A stretch of DNA of 28,005 nt from Pigoraptor chileana (GCA_943704495.1 CALSCR010003670.1:1-28005); one strand, 5' to 3'; shown: positions 1-11,414, numbered from the stretch's first letter. Translations and numbers: made by a program. The notes: generated from the letters alone by a model not told the origin.

Positions 1-44
1 TGTAGGATTCAAGTCAGTGTCATAGGCGCTGTGCCCATGGACTC

Positions 45-74
<30 letters not shown>
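1..74 (+). repeat. Core repeat unit plus (AG)n tract, copy 1
   Basis: A core of about 50 bp, containing GGCGCTGTGCCCATGGACTC, runs straight into an (AG)n tract. The first 48 bases are identical to 11482-11529, and to the reverse complement of 2605-2659 apart from a 7-base insertion there. It lies beyond a plausible donor site of the neighbouring minus-strand gene, so it is probably intronic or downstream. The minus-strand frame of that gene happens to stay open through it, but I do not regard the repeat as coding. Confidence 0.85.
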
Positions 75-75
<1 letters not shown>

Positions 76-116
76 AGTGCCAGCGTCGCCACCATCATTA
101 ACAGCGGATGACCCAC

Positions 117-1411
117 CTGAGCCGAAGTCGGGCCTGCCAAGACTGCTCGGTATGTGCGACTCAACCGCGGCAGACTGTGTTCGTGAAGATGGATGGGGGG
201 GCGGTAGCGATGGCAGACAGTGCACAGCACCACCCACTGCAGGACCGTCGCTGTTCTTGTCGCTGTTGTTATCGCCAAGGGCATCCGAGAGCGCGTCCGT
301 GATGTCCGCCAGAAATGCCTCGCGGTGGAGGCGCGCAATCGTGCGGAAGAATACGTCCTTGTCGCGATGCGCCCGCCGCTGTAGCTGGTCATATGCCTCC
401 TGTTCACGGTTGACAAAGGCACTAAGGAGTGCCCGGTGGGACGCATGCAGGCCAGAGGGCAGAGGGCGGCGTCAGATGGGCGGTGCGGCTGTTCGCATAT
501 ATGTGATAATAGCGTCAATACGCACACAAATGCACACGCCGCAAAGCCCAACACACCGGATACGCTCGTCCATCGCGCCCTTGTACTTTGCAAGCTGTCC
601 CATCACGTGCTCCTGCAGCTCAGCGACTGTTTTAGTCATGTCCGCGCCACTACCTGCAAGAGATTCACAGATTCGCTAGTCAACAACAGCAACAAAGAGA
701 ATAACAAACAACATACACGCGCAAATTCCATACTAATCGATCTTCAAAAATATAGCCGTAAGGATCAGAAGAGAAAGAGTATAAGATTGGCTGAATTTGC
801 GAGTCGTACCTGCGACGTCCACATCCGCTTCGGCTGGTTCGTTGGCCCCATACTCAAGTACGATATTGTAAATGGGTGAAAAGCGCTCAGAATTCTTCGC
901 CTTGGCTATCTCATCGAGACCAACCTGCATGCATCCGCATTTTGAAGTATATGAGCCCGGAAGTGCAACAAATGACATTATTATGCCAACGCCAGAGATG
1001 CATGGACTCACCAGTGCGTCCAGTCGTACATATGCTCGGCTGCTTTCCACACCGCCAGCGTCGCATTCTCGCGCGTACACATCAGACTTACAATTTAAGC
1101 ACGACACGATCTTGAGACTGGCGACGGTGCGAACCTTTATCAAGCGCGGTTGCTCCTGCACAAGTCGTTCAAAGCAGTATTGGCACGGGCGGTCTATTCC
1201 AGGACATACTCAAGTGCTAGAAGCTCACATGCACAGTTTGACGTTACGCAGCACACACCGTCGTAATCCCTCTGAGACCCAGCTCACACAGATCGACCGC
1301 ATCGAAGAACGTATCGGCGGCATTGAGGCCAGGGGCACTCGGATAGGACCTTAAAGACTCTCCCTGAACGTGCACCTTCACATTGAGGCAGTGACATGCA
1401 ACGAGTACCAT
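117..1411 (-). CDS. Unrecognised cysteine-motif and charged-helix protein, partial (3' end not seen)
   Basis: I do not recognise the family. Proposed exons (minus strand): 1411-1259, 1155-1012, 924-810, 653-557 and 421-117. All junctions are GT-AG and phase-consistent. The start is an ATG at 1411-1409. Near the N-terminus is a CHCLN motif at residues 6-10. Exon 2 carries SCLNCKSD, so a zinc-binding pair is possible. Residues of exons 4-5 are rich in E, K, R, A and L without proline (for example AFVNREQEAYDQLQRRAHRD), suggesting a long charged helix or coiled coil. The tail becomes Ser/Pro/Asp-rich, and a donor GTGGGT after 117 suggests the gene continues off the left edge. It is divergent from NMD3, more than 2 kb away. 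The first intron boundary is the least certain; an alternative acceptor would add a CQYC motif. The existence of a real gene is likely because phase is kept over four introns; function is unknown. Confidence 0.65.
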
Positions 1412-2044
1412 CTTCGTAGAATGCGACGCCTCACTGCGCGCAGTGGCGCAGCGTGCCTGCCGCGTATGGTAGGTTCGACCGTAAGTTCAGTGTCTGGCAC
1501 AAAAACTAAACCGCGGCGATAGCTTGTGATCGATCGATCGATTTTGACGTGTGCCAACGCTCACAACATGCCTCACGCATTAATCAACCAGTTGTGCCTT
1601 GTCCGAGACCGCCGATATCGCTTTGTAAGGTTTGCGTAAAATCGTGCGTGTGATGTCTATTTAATATCAGTTGAAATACCGCTGTGCGCCGTTCGCCGGT
1701 GAATCGCGAACTCTGATTGGCTGCCGTGAAATTCCCAATGATGTCATTAGAAGTGTCTCGTGACATGCCCCCCTGACACGGAGGAAACCCGGAGTAAACC
1801 AGCTGCACTCATTTTCATTTTTCTCTCATATCCTCCTGAAGCTCCCTAAGACAGTGAATACAGGCCAATATCCCTCATCTCTTCTGAAGAAACAAAAAGA
1901 TGAACCACTTTTGACACGACAATAAACGAGAGTCAACACACAAGAGGAAAAGAAAAGAAGATTTATTAACTTTCTTGGAACAAACCTAGTCGCACAAATA
2001 TATGGACTACGAAGAATCTATCCACGAAACACTGTCTTCTGGCT
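1412..2044. other. Non-coding spacer upstream of the unrecognised gene
   Basis: I see no gene here. It holds a short GATC tandem tract (about 1528-1542) and CCAAT boxes in both orientations (ATTGG 1716-1720, CCAAT 1735-1739), consistent with promoter DNA for the minus-strand gene ending at 1411. Beyond about 1810 it becomes A-rich. Confidence 0.5.
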
Positions 2045-2890
2045 TGTGGAGTCCATGGGCTACAGCGCCTAAGACACGGAATTGAATCCTACATCTCCCT
2101 CTTGTGGAGACCATGGGCACAGCGCCTAAACACATCACTGACTTGAGTCTACCATCTATCTCTATATGTCTTGTGGAGTCAATGGGCACAGCGCCCAAGA
2201 CACTGACTTGAATGAATTTTACAACTATATCTGTATCTCACTAAATCAGTCTTCGTTTATTCACTCATTTATACCTAATCTTAATAACAATGCACGCACC
2301 TTAGAGTAACACAATGTATCATATAGAATGTAAATCTAAATACTGATCGATAATTTTATGTATATATGCGCCTGACATAGCATCACATCCAATAAACATA
2401 AAATCGAAATTTTTCACTTATTTTATGATTCTTACACATGGGCAGAAATCTAAGATGGCCAGTCATCATGTCATTGACGCTTTTGCACAAAGAAATAAGA
2501 AAGATAAAAGCAGAGAGACAAACACAAGATTGGCTGGCTACACCATCTGAAACACCAATTTTTATCCTAAACTCTCGCTCTCTCTCTCTCTCTTTGGCTT
2601 GTCTTGTGGAGTCCATGGGCACACAGCACAGCGCCTATGACACTGACTTGAATCCTACACCTTTGGCTTGTCTCGCAAGTCCACCCTTACGGTATAGATT
2701 GTTCTGTGTCTGTTCCTTGGGGTCGATGGGCTTGTTCGCGTTTCTCTATGTGTCTGTCTGTCTGCACTTGTGTGCACGTTTGAGACACTGACTGACTTGA
2801 AACCTGCATCTCGGGTTCTATGTCTCTTTGTGTCATTGTCTCTCGTGGAGTCCATGGCACACCTAAGACAATGACTTGAATCCTACATGT
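2045..2890 (-). repeat. Degenerate array of the core repeat, minus orientation
   Basis: Reverse-complement copies of the core seen at 1-50 lie at about 2045-2093, 2104-2152, 2172-2216, 2605-2659 (identical to copy 1 except for a 7-base insertion) and 2843-2887. A broken copy spans about 2725-2811. CT-rich simple sequence lies next to several of them (about 2574-2592, 2090-2101 and 2821-2842). The stretch 2217-2570 between copies is AT-rich and shows no gene. Copies differ in age: one is nearly perfect and others differ by several substitutions and indels. Confidence 0.8.
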
Positions 2891-2928
2891 CTCTTTGTCT
2901 CTTTGTCTCTTTGTCTCTCTCTCCCTTT
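2884..2928. repeat. (TGTCTCTT)n microsatellite
   Basis: About four tandem copies of an 8-base unit, TGTCTCTT, decay into (CT)n. The tract abuts the last copy of the core repeat on its CT side, as in the other arrays. Confidence 0.8.
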
Positions 2929-3140
2929 AGACTTTGCCAGCTAGTGCAATTTTGAGTCGTTTAAGTACTGAAGGCCGTCTGTGCCTACTAACAAACGACA
3001 TGCATTGTTTGTTTCTACATCGATCAATATATTTGTCTAATAAACGCGTATGCCTGTATGGCACTATTATATATCGACAACACAAAACACATACACTGGC
3101 ACACGACTAATCGCAGGGGAATGAATATCCAATTGGCTGT

Positions 3141-3584
3141 TTGCGCGTAGACGAATTTCGCGAAGGGCTCTTGATTCGCGAACCTATTCCAGAAACCCCT
3201 AATCTTCGCTGGTTGCTGAATCTGATTTTTTCTTTCGCGTCACTTTGGTTAAATTGCAGGGGTGCTATACCAGGGTGCTATTGCAAGGAACCCATAAGCA
3301 CTCCTGGTGAATTGCTTCGCACAATAGCGAAACAAATTTTTTCGCCTGGAGATGTCACGTGATCGTGGATTTCCAGCACGTGGAATCCTCGTGCTGGGTG
3401 AGGCCAGTTCAGATTGTGATGACTTACGTGCCTTGCGTAATTACAAATTCGCAGGCGAGGCTGCAACATCAGGTCAAACGACAGCAATATACAAATATCG
3501 CCCGAGATCGAAGCACGCTTTCGAGGCTGCTCCGTTCGAATTAGCTTTGCCTCCCTCTGTGGAGTGTTTGATCTGACTTCAAAA
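3141..3584 (+). promoter_or_regulatory. Probable NMD3 promoter region
   Basis: This non-coding stretch lies immediately upstream of the NMD3 start. Two perfect TTCGCGAA palindromes lie 18 bases apart (3157-3164 and 3175-3182). TCACGTGA lies at 3355-3362. A perfect 8-bp inverted repeat CCAGCACG/CGTGCTGG with a 9-base loop lies at 3373-3397. Several further TTCGC words are scattered between. No TATA box was recognised. Promoter function is inferred from position; the motifs themselves are visible. Confidence 0.45.
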
Positions 3585-6302
3585 ATGGAGTACCATCAAA
3601 TGGCGCAGACCCAGCAGGTCATGTGAGTAGTCTCGCGTCAGATGTTGTTGCCTTGTGACATGGGTGCATCTGCTGGTGTCTAACACTATACTGTATGGAT
3701 CTGTGCTCGCAGCCTGTGCTGTCAGTGTGGTGTAGCCATTCCTCCGAACAGTGCGAATATGTGCGTTGACTGCATTCGCAACTCGATCGACATTACTGAC
3801 GGGATCCCGAAACAGGCCATTATTCACTATTGCCGTGGATGTGACAGGTACGTTGTATGTATATGGCTCGTGGGCTGGCTGGTGCGTTTTTGCAGCCTGC
3901 TGACTGTCTTCATGTCCGGTCTATTCGACGGGCAGGTACTTGCAGCCACCGACACATTGGGTCCAGTGCCAGCTCGAATCGCGCGAGCTACTGACAATCT
4001 GTTTAAAAAAGATGAAGGGTCTCGGGAAAGTGCGCTTGATTGACGCCGGGTTCATCTGGACAGAGCCTCACTCGCGACGCATCAAAGTCAAACTCACCAT
4101 ACAGAAGGAGGTGAGTCGCTGCTCGCACACGCTGATCGAACAGGACGTGGCACTCCTGTCGTGACGTGCGCGACTTCTCACTCATTGGCTCGCGCTGTTT
4201 TCCGCAGGTCTTTGCGGACACAATACTGCAACAAGTGTTTGTTGTCGAGTTTGTCGTGCAGAACCAGCAGTGCGAGAACTGCCAGCGGCGCATGGCCAAC
4301 GACAACTGGAAGGCGGTTGTGCAGGTGCGGCAGAAGGTGGACCACAAGAAAACTTTCTACTTTCTCGAACAGCTCATCCTCAAGCACCGCGCCCATGAGA
4401 AAACGATCAACATCAAGGAGCGCCCCGACGGTCTCGACTTCTATTACTCGAGCAAGACGGACGCTGCCAAAATGCTTGACTTTTTCCAGGCGGTCGTTCC
4501 GCTGCGATACAAGAAGTCTGAGCGGATGATATCGCACGACATCCACAGCAACACATTCAACACCAAATTCACGTTTTCGGTTGAGCTCGTTCCCATCTGC
4601 AAGGACGACCTCGTGTGCCTTCCGCCGAAGCTGGCGCGCGCCCAGGGGAACATTGCGCAGCTGTGCCTGTGCTATCGCGTGGGCAACTCAGTCCACCTCA
4701 TAGATCCAAACACCCTGCAAGGTGGGTTTGCGTGTGGCGTGAGCCAGACAGCCCCAGAGTGCGCTTGCATCCACATGCTCACTCTTGTTCTTTGTATTGC
4801 CCCATTACCTGCTGTTTCCAATAGTCACCGAAATTTCGTCAGCAAAGTATTGGCAGTTTGAGTTTCGAAGCCTATCGTCGCAAAAACAACTTGTGGAGTA
4901 CACGGTGCTTGACATGGACCTCCTTGGACCGACGCGGGGCAAGGTAGCCGTTGTGCTATAGCCTGTCTGAGCCATTCCTCCACGTGCTGCTCGCTGGTGT
5001 TGTGGTACCTGTGTGTTGCCTGTTTTGTACGTTGTGACAAGTGTGTGATTATCCTGGATGCTCCTGTTTGCGTGTGTTCACTCGCTCGCTGCTGCATCTT
5101 CATTGACCGTTCTCTCCCTCCTCCCTCTCCCAACGAATGGATTGCAGTATGCGCTTGCGGACGTGCAGCTCGCGCGCAGCCGTGACTTGGGCGTGAACGA
5201 CACAACATTCTACTCGCGAACGCATCTTGGGTATCTTATCAAGCCGGGCGATACTGTCATGGGGTGGGTGCGCCGCCGTGCATACGCCTTTCTTTTTAAA
5301 GCCGTGTGCTCTGATGTCGGGATAACTCTCGCCAGCAACACCCTCTCGACCTTGTGCCCATGTGCCGCGTGCATTTGCTTTTGCACTCTGGTGAAGTTTG
5401 ACAAACCGCCAATGTTCATTTGGTTACTGTGCTTTGTGTTTGTCTGTTTCCGCAGGTTCTTAGTCAATTCATTTCTGTCTATGCCCTTCGCTTTAAACCC
5501 TCCCCTCGCTCCACCTCGGCCATGCAGGTTCGACATGGCGTACATGAATGTGAACGACGAACACGCAAACAACCTGCAACGCGAGTCGATGCCTGATGTC
5601 ATTCTCGTGAAGAAGGTATTCCCACGCATCAAGCGCAAGCGCGTGTGGCGCGTCAAGCAACTTAACAAGGAGCCCGAGGGCTACTCGAAGCGCGAGGAGG
5701 AAGTGGCGGCGTGAGTGCTCTTGCGTGTGTGTGTGTGCTCCTCCGTGTGGCTATTGCTGTTGTTGCCTGCCGTCCGTTTCTTGGCTTCTTCGCTACTATG
5801 TGCCTGTAGCCGGCTTGCGCTGGTGACCGATTGCTCATTGCCCATACTGCTCATACTGCCGCTTTCAAACAAAAAAACAGACTGGATTTCGAGAACTTTC
5901 TCCAAGACCTCGAAGAAGACAAGGATCTTCGCTCGGCCATCAACATTTACAAGGGTGAGTGCAATACGACATCGCGGGAGTGGCATGGCTTCTGGGGCAG
6001 TGCTGTTTGCAGTTCAAAAGACCTCTAATAATATTATTAACAACGTTGTAACATCGCATTCCGGCCTCAATTGCAACCGTGTATTCTCCCATGCAGATCC
6101 CACGGCAGACGAGGTTACGCTGGCGGCACAGGCGGTGCGTGCAGCAGAGACGGGCATGGATGTCGGCCTAGAGGAGCTTCTTGAGGACTTGCGCCTGGAC
6201 GACGCGCATGCCCCCCCGGATACGCTCCCGACCCTTCCCCCTGCGGCGGTGGCGGGCGACGGGGCCGCTGGCGACGACGGGGATCAAATGGTCATTGACT
6301 GA
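3585..6302 (+). CDS. NMD3: 60S ribosomal export protein NMD3
   Basis: NMD3 is the adaptor that loads nascent 60S subunits onto the CRM1 export receptor and is released in the cytoplasm. Nine exons: 3585-3622, 3713-3847, 3936-4110, 4208-4721, 4825-4943, 5148-5263, 5528-5710, 5881-5954, 6097-6302. Together they give 519 aa, close to the usual 500. The N-terminal zinc region is intact (ILCCQCGV, MCVDC, HYCRGCDR, later CENC). Family blocks follow: WVQCQLESRELL, DAGFIWTEPHSRRIKVKLTI, ILQQVFVVEFVVQ, HIHSNTF-like DIHSNTFNTKFTFSVELVPI, HLIDPNTLQ, YSRTHLGYL, NDEHANNL. The C-terminus has an acidic DFENFLQDLEEDKD segment and a leucine-rich LEELLEDLRL stretch, where family members carry the nuclear export signal. 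The start ATG is followed by a short first exon that splices in phase into the conserved ILCC block. The 3' end converges with the ATAD2-type gene 213 bases away. Confidence 0.97.
5264..5527 (+). other. NMD3 intron 6, stopless and a multiple of three, with tandem acceptors
   Basis: The intron is 264 nt (88 codons) and contains no stop in the NMD3 frame. Two acceptors, both of the form CAG followed by GTTC, lie at 5455 and 5527, exactly 72 nt apart. Use of the first would add 24 in-frame residues; retention of the whole intron would add 88. The second acceptor gives the conserved MGFDMAYMN junction and is taken as the main one. Confidence 0.6.
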
Positions 6303-6515
6303 GCGTGCGCCAATGTGATTGTGTGTGTGTATTGTATTGGCCCTTTTCAATGTACAGAGCACTCTAAACGACCCGCGCGATCCAATCTGCCCTCCAATTG
6401 TCTCATATCGGGCTCTGCATCGCCCTGCGCGGACGATCCAACGTGTGTCCAGGCGGCGCATGCAGCACACTCTCGATAGAATAGTTGATGCATAAACAAC
6501 TTGGCGTCGATGTGG

Positions 6516-9500
6516 TCATGAGTCGGTGAACTCTCGCAACTTGTGGCGGAGTGCCTGAAAGGGAAAGTGGTGTGTTGCCGAGAGAGTTTATCAGTATTCA
6601 AGCAGGCAGGTCGTAGCACACCCAATACCAGCCCCCACCGTACACACCTCAAGCAGCGCCACGCGGTCAAACAAATGTTGCGGCGCTTTTGTCAGCTTCC
6701 AAAAGTCTGCATGCAGACGATCCATAGCGCAAATGGACACATTCGCAGTTCTTTCCACAAGTGTATTGACGAAGTCATCGAAACCGGGGGGGCAGCCAAT
6801 GAAAACGGGCTCGGTGGTCGCGAGATCATCGGACGCTGCAGCAGCGGGAGCCGGCACACCAGCGTCTGCAGGACCTGCAACTGCGCACTCGGCAGGGCCA
6901 CTCTGCGCGGTCCCCAAGGAGTCGCAAGGTGCCCTCGTCTCTGTCGTCGTCGCAGGCATCGTTTCTGCAACAAACAATAGACAAAGAATAAGACCACTGC
7001 CGATTAACCCAGCGCACGCACACATGCGCGGAAGGGCTCAGCACTTGCATGCAGTCAAAACTCCGAACAAAAACACGCGTCTCAATTCAATACCCGCAAC
7101 ACCCACCGTGCTTCCCATCGACAACGGTCTCTCCAGCCGCAGGCATATCTGTCCGCTGCCGCTTGCGAGGGTTGCCGGGCCCATCCGCCGAATCGTCCTC
7201 AGCGTCGGGCGCGTGCTCTCCCCGCAGACGTAAACTGAACCGCGTTGCGTTGGGGTCGCGGTGCACATCCGGGGCCGCAGTCGGCTTTCCTTCCAGCTGC
7301 GCCCGCAGAACCCGCGCGCGCTCAATCTCCGCGCACGCCTCCACAATGTCGTCGCCCGCCTCCGCCATCGAATGGGCCATGTCGCGCAGCGCATGCGCAC
7401 GCGCCACGACCGCATCCTTGTCGGACAGCGGATTGTACAGAACGGCATTCTCAACTATGAGATCAACATCACCCAGGAACGAGGCGACAGACTCGTAGCG
7501 GCGGTCGTCTACTTGCCGCAGAAGCGTGGAGAGGTCCATTGGGGTTCTGACGATTTCGTGGTAGTCGGGGACCTCGGCTGGATCGACGGGCTTGCAGAAG
7601 CAGCGGAACCGCCGGTTGTCCATCAGTCGGCCCACAATGCTGCGCAGGAAGATGCGCAATTCGCGAAAAACAACATCTTCCTTTGCCCTAATGCTGTCAA
7701 GCTCGGCACGCGTGAGCGCCTTTGCAGCGGCGGGTGCAAATGGCAGCACGGGGGGTGCTGGGCGTGGCCGGCGGCGGATGCTGCCGTCGGCAAGAGCTAC
7801 GTAGCGGCCCGCGGGCGGCGCTTCAAGGCACGCGGCAAACACGTCGGCAAAGAACGCGCGCCGGGCGCCACTCGAAGGTCGCGGGACAACGTGACGGAGA
7901 CTCGCCACAGGAAAAAACTCCGCAACTTCCTCAGGTAAATCACTGCCGTCGGCCGTCGCAAGCAAGAGGATCGGCGTGGCGGGCGGGAGGGCGTCCAGGA
8001 GCAGACGGAGGCACGAACGCAGAGACTCCGATGCAACGTTCCACCAGGATGACGCATTGGGCATGTAGACCACCGAAGGGGCCACGCGGCGGGCCTCGCG
8101 AAAGGCAGCCCCAAGTGCTTCCTCAGGAGAGCGAGCGGCCGCGTCCGAGACAAGCGCAACATAATCGATTGATATGACCGGGATGTGCTCTAGGCGGTGC
8201 AGCACCGCGGGCGCCACCGTCGACGCCGTGGCGTTGTTCTGCGTCCCAAGGATGAGCAGCCGGTGATGCGCCGTATCACGGCGAGCGATGTATGGGTGAC
8301 CCATCGAATCGAGGTCATCGTCGTCCCCTGAAGATACCCCGTCCGGGGTAGGCAGCGTGCTCGTGCCGGACGCCTCCCCAAGTCCACGAAGCGCAGCTCG
8401 CGGGAGCAGCGAGAGGGCACTCTGCGCCACGGCGTCGACAAAGCCGCCCAGCAGTGCTTCCATGTGTGGCGCAAGCGGAGACCCGCAGGATACCGCGCCG
8501 CGTTGTGCGGTCGGAACAATCTGCTGCATTGCCTTTGCAAAATCGCCCTGACACACCGACAGTGTTGAAACGTCCAAAAGCAGCTTGCGGTCGGAACTAT
8601 ATATCTGCGGGTATTGACGTCGCAGGGCCGCCAGCGCCGCTTCCGTACAAAGCGCCTTCAAGTCCGCGCCGCAGTAGCCGATACACATGTCGGCAACAGA
8701 GTCCAAGAAGGACGGCGGCAGTGAAGGAGTCCATCCGCGCGTGTGGATGCGCAGGATGTCGCGTCTGGCGTTGCGGTGGGGCAGCGGGAAGAGGAACTCG
8801 CGATCAAAGCGCCCAGGGCGACGAAGGGCGGGGTCGATTGCGTCGACGCGGTTTGTAGCTCCGATGACAACGACCTCGCCCCGCGAATCGAGGCCATCCA
8901 TAAGAGCCAGGAGCGTCGACACAATCGAGCTGTGAATCTGGTCCTGGCGGCTGGAGCGCACGGGAGCAAGCCCGTCTATTTCGTCAAAAAAGATTATGGA
9001 TGGGCGCATCATGTATGCCTGGTCGAACAGAAGCCGCAGCTGCCGTTCTGACTCCCCGACCCACTTGGAGAGGCAGTCTGCGCCTTTGCGCATGAAAAAC
9101 GCCACCTTTCTGTCGCCGCGACTGCACTCGTTTGCAAGCGCCCGTGCGACGAGCGTCTTGCCCGTTCCTGGCGGCCCCGAAAACAGAATGCCACGCGGGG
9201 GTGCGACCCTGAATCTCTCAAACACTTCCGGGTAGAGCAGGGGGAGGACAACCATTTCCCTGAGTGCCATCACGTGCTTCTGCAGCCCTCCGATCGCATC
9301 AAACGCAACATCCGACTGAATCGCCATGGGATCAATGTCCGCAAGCGAGCTTCCACCAGCGGCAGCTCGCCTCCTTGCAAATTTGTCCACGTCCTTCTCG
9401 CTGACGTTGATTGGCATGAGACCAGCGCGTCCCGCAATGACGCTGCGCCCCCGCCTCCGCTCAAACGCCCCCTCCGAGTCCGAGTCAGAGCACTCGGTGG

Positions 9501-10801
9501 ATGAGGAATTGAAGCGGGTGAGGTGGCGCCTGTCCGACCGCGACGACTTTGCAGCGGCTGAGCGTCCGTGGTGGCGATGCCCGTGACCCGCGTGACCGTG
9601 GTGGTGCCGGCGCTCGCCAGACGGACGGCTGCCGTGGGCCATGCGGTGGTGCGTATCCCGCGAGGGCTTCGGCTCCTGCGGCTCGTAGCGCTCGACCTGG
9701 CGGCGGCGCTCACGCAGGTGGTATGTTCGCTGCTCGCCGTCCGCATGCTCCTCTCCATGGTCTTCAGCGTGCTCGTCTGCCATCCTGCAGCATGCACGCG
9801 TGATGGGAATTGAGAGTAAGAGACAAGACGCGCAGTTGTGTCGCAGCAGCATGAGTGCAAAGTAAAAGGATAGAAAGCCTGGCAAGAGCACGCATCACAA
9901 ACCGAATGTCAGATTTGAGCCTGAAGACGCGTCGCGGCCTGAGGCCTGCACGCAGTGGCTCGATCAATATCTCCTCATACTCGTCGGGACCCGGCGGCTC
10001 CTCCTCCTCCTCGTCACTTTCGGCATCATCGCGGTCCGCATCGGCAGTCAGACGGCTGCTGCGCCGGCGCCGGCGTCGCGGTGGAAGCCCGGGCGAGTCG
10101 CTGTGGCTGGCCTCGTCGTCCTCCTCGGGACTCGACCCGCCGTTGTCGCTGCGGTTACCCGGCTGTCCGGCAGCCTCAACCGCAAGATGCTCCAGCCGCG
10201 TCAGATTCAGCGTCTCATAGCGCGCTTTACGCGGGCGGGCGCTGCGCCGGAGACCCGCGACATCGCTCTCGTCTCGTACATCAGAGGCGTCATTGGCTGC
10301 GCGCGCAGTACGTGCATGTTTTAGATCAACAGAACGAAGCCCACAAACACGGGTGCAACTGGGAGCGGATGTGCCACTTACATTCCGTCTTAGGAACCGT
10401 CGGGGACACACCGTTTGCGCCGTGCGCTCCCGCAGATGCATGCCTGCAACAAAAATCACGTGAGCAATTGTAACAGCAAACCGGCCCGGATGGCAACCTT
10501 CACACTGCGCAATGACCCACCGTATTGCATATGGGCGGTGCCTCGCATGTGCTCCAGCGTCCTCTTCATCCTCCTCATAGCGACCGCCGCCCCCACCACC
10601 TCCATCGCCAACCTGGTCGACCAACTCCTCGCGTCCATCGACTTTAAGTCGCCCACTGCGACGGGTGCGTTGCGAGGGGGATGCCGGCGCATCACTCACA
10701 CCGTGCAGGGAATTGCGCAATTTGCGCGAGTCGCACGCAGCACCCGGGGTCGTCGCAGTAGGTGCACCCTGCGAGCGCCCGTGCCGCGTGGCGGGCCCCA
10801 T
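6516..10801 (-). CDS. ATAD2: ATAD2/Yta7-type AAA ATPase with bromodomain
   Basis: This is a nuclear chromatin-associated AAA protein; relatives bind acetylated histones and affect nucleosome density and transcription. Six exons (minus strand): 10801-10521, 10443-10382, 10296-9903, 9784-7107, 6964-6648, 6554-6516. The model gives about 1256 aa. The N-terminus is disordered, with acidic and basic runs and an RRSARPRKARYETLN block typical of the family. AAA1 is intact: GPPGTGKT at about residues 449-456, DEID at 513-516 and RRPGRFDREF near 567. A second, degenerate AAA module follows. The bromodomain (about 945-1060) has FRELRIFLRS, CKPVDPAEVPDYHEI, TPMDLS and VLYNP, including the acetyl-lysine-binding Asn. 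The start is uncertain: the frame stays open upstream to 10930 without an ATG, and a possible acceptor near 10880 leaves room for an upstream first exon. I chose the first in-frame ATG. Identity is firm. Confidence 0.94.
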
Positions 10802-11284
10802 GCCCCTCCCTCCGTCAAACTGGGCAGAGTGCTGGCTGTGGACGCCACGGGAGAGTCGTGTCAGTGTGCTCCGGCTGCCAGTGACACTGCGCAGAGACAA
10901 AGCGGGTAATTGAGCCCACTTGCCTGCCACTAACGCAGTTGCTCTCTGCAGGACATAGGGTGCTTCATGTGCGTGTGCGTGTGCGTGTGTGCATGTGCAT
11001 GTGCATGTGCGTGTGCTTCGGCGGTTGCCGTACTGTACACATTATTATTAAGTTACTAAAATTTTTGCCATCATTTGTCACGACTGATCACCGCAAAATT
11101 TGGCGGGAACCGAATGACGTCACTGCGTTTTTTCCAGCTGCCACGTTAATCAAAAACTTAGACCTTGATCCCTCTATATACTCGTCTTTTCTCTTCAGTA
11201 GCATGGTCAGTAATCCGCATATACCATACAGTAACCCTTTTCTGTTTCATTTCATGCAATTTCAATACAGTTCGGGCGGCACAT
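10802..11284. other. Spacer between ATAD2-type and importin genes, with GTGTGC-rich tract
   Basis: The part next to 10802-10930 may be 5' coding or untranslated sequence of the ATAD2-type gene, since the frame is open. About 10970-11018 is a GTGCGT/GTGCAT simple-sequence tract. The rest is AT-rich with no recognisable gene. Confidence 0.5.
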
Positions 11285-11362
11285 AAGGTGAGAGAAAGAC
11301 CTTCAGTACTCAAAACGCCTTGGGCCTATCGACTCCAAAGAGAGAGACAGACAGAGTCAGAC

Positions 11363-11414
<52 letters not shown>

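Noticed and set aside
9-100. Extension of the left-edge gene's frame through the core repeat
   Set aside because: The frame is open by chance through (CT)n; a good donor site precedes it, and the repeat is found elsewhere in clearly non-coding DNA.
1193-1208. Earlier acceptors for exon 2 of the left-edge gene that would add a CQYC motif
   Set aside because: They need a less regular donor at exon 1; the acceptor before 1155 pairs cleanly in phase 0 with the donor at 1258. Kept as a stated alternative.
1471-1480. AGGTTCGACC resembling a tRNA B box
   Set aside because: The following bases do not complete the consensus, and no matching acceptor stem or A box could be found around it.
5711-5713. 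TGA just after GTGGCGGC in NMD3 as the gene's stop
   Set aside because: It overlaps a GTGAGT donor; splicing there joins in phase to the conserved acidic DFENFLQDLEED segment and the C-terminal leucine-rich region.
10802-10930. Upstream start of the ATAD2-type gene at 10930
   Set aside because: The codon at 10930-10928 is GTG, not ATG. The frame is open, but nuclear genes normally start at ATG, so the first in-frame ATG (10801) was used.
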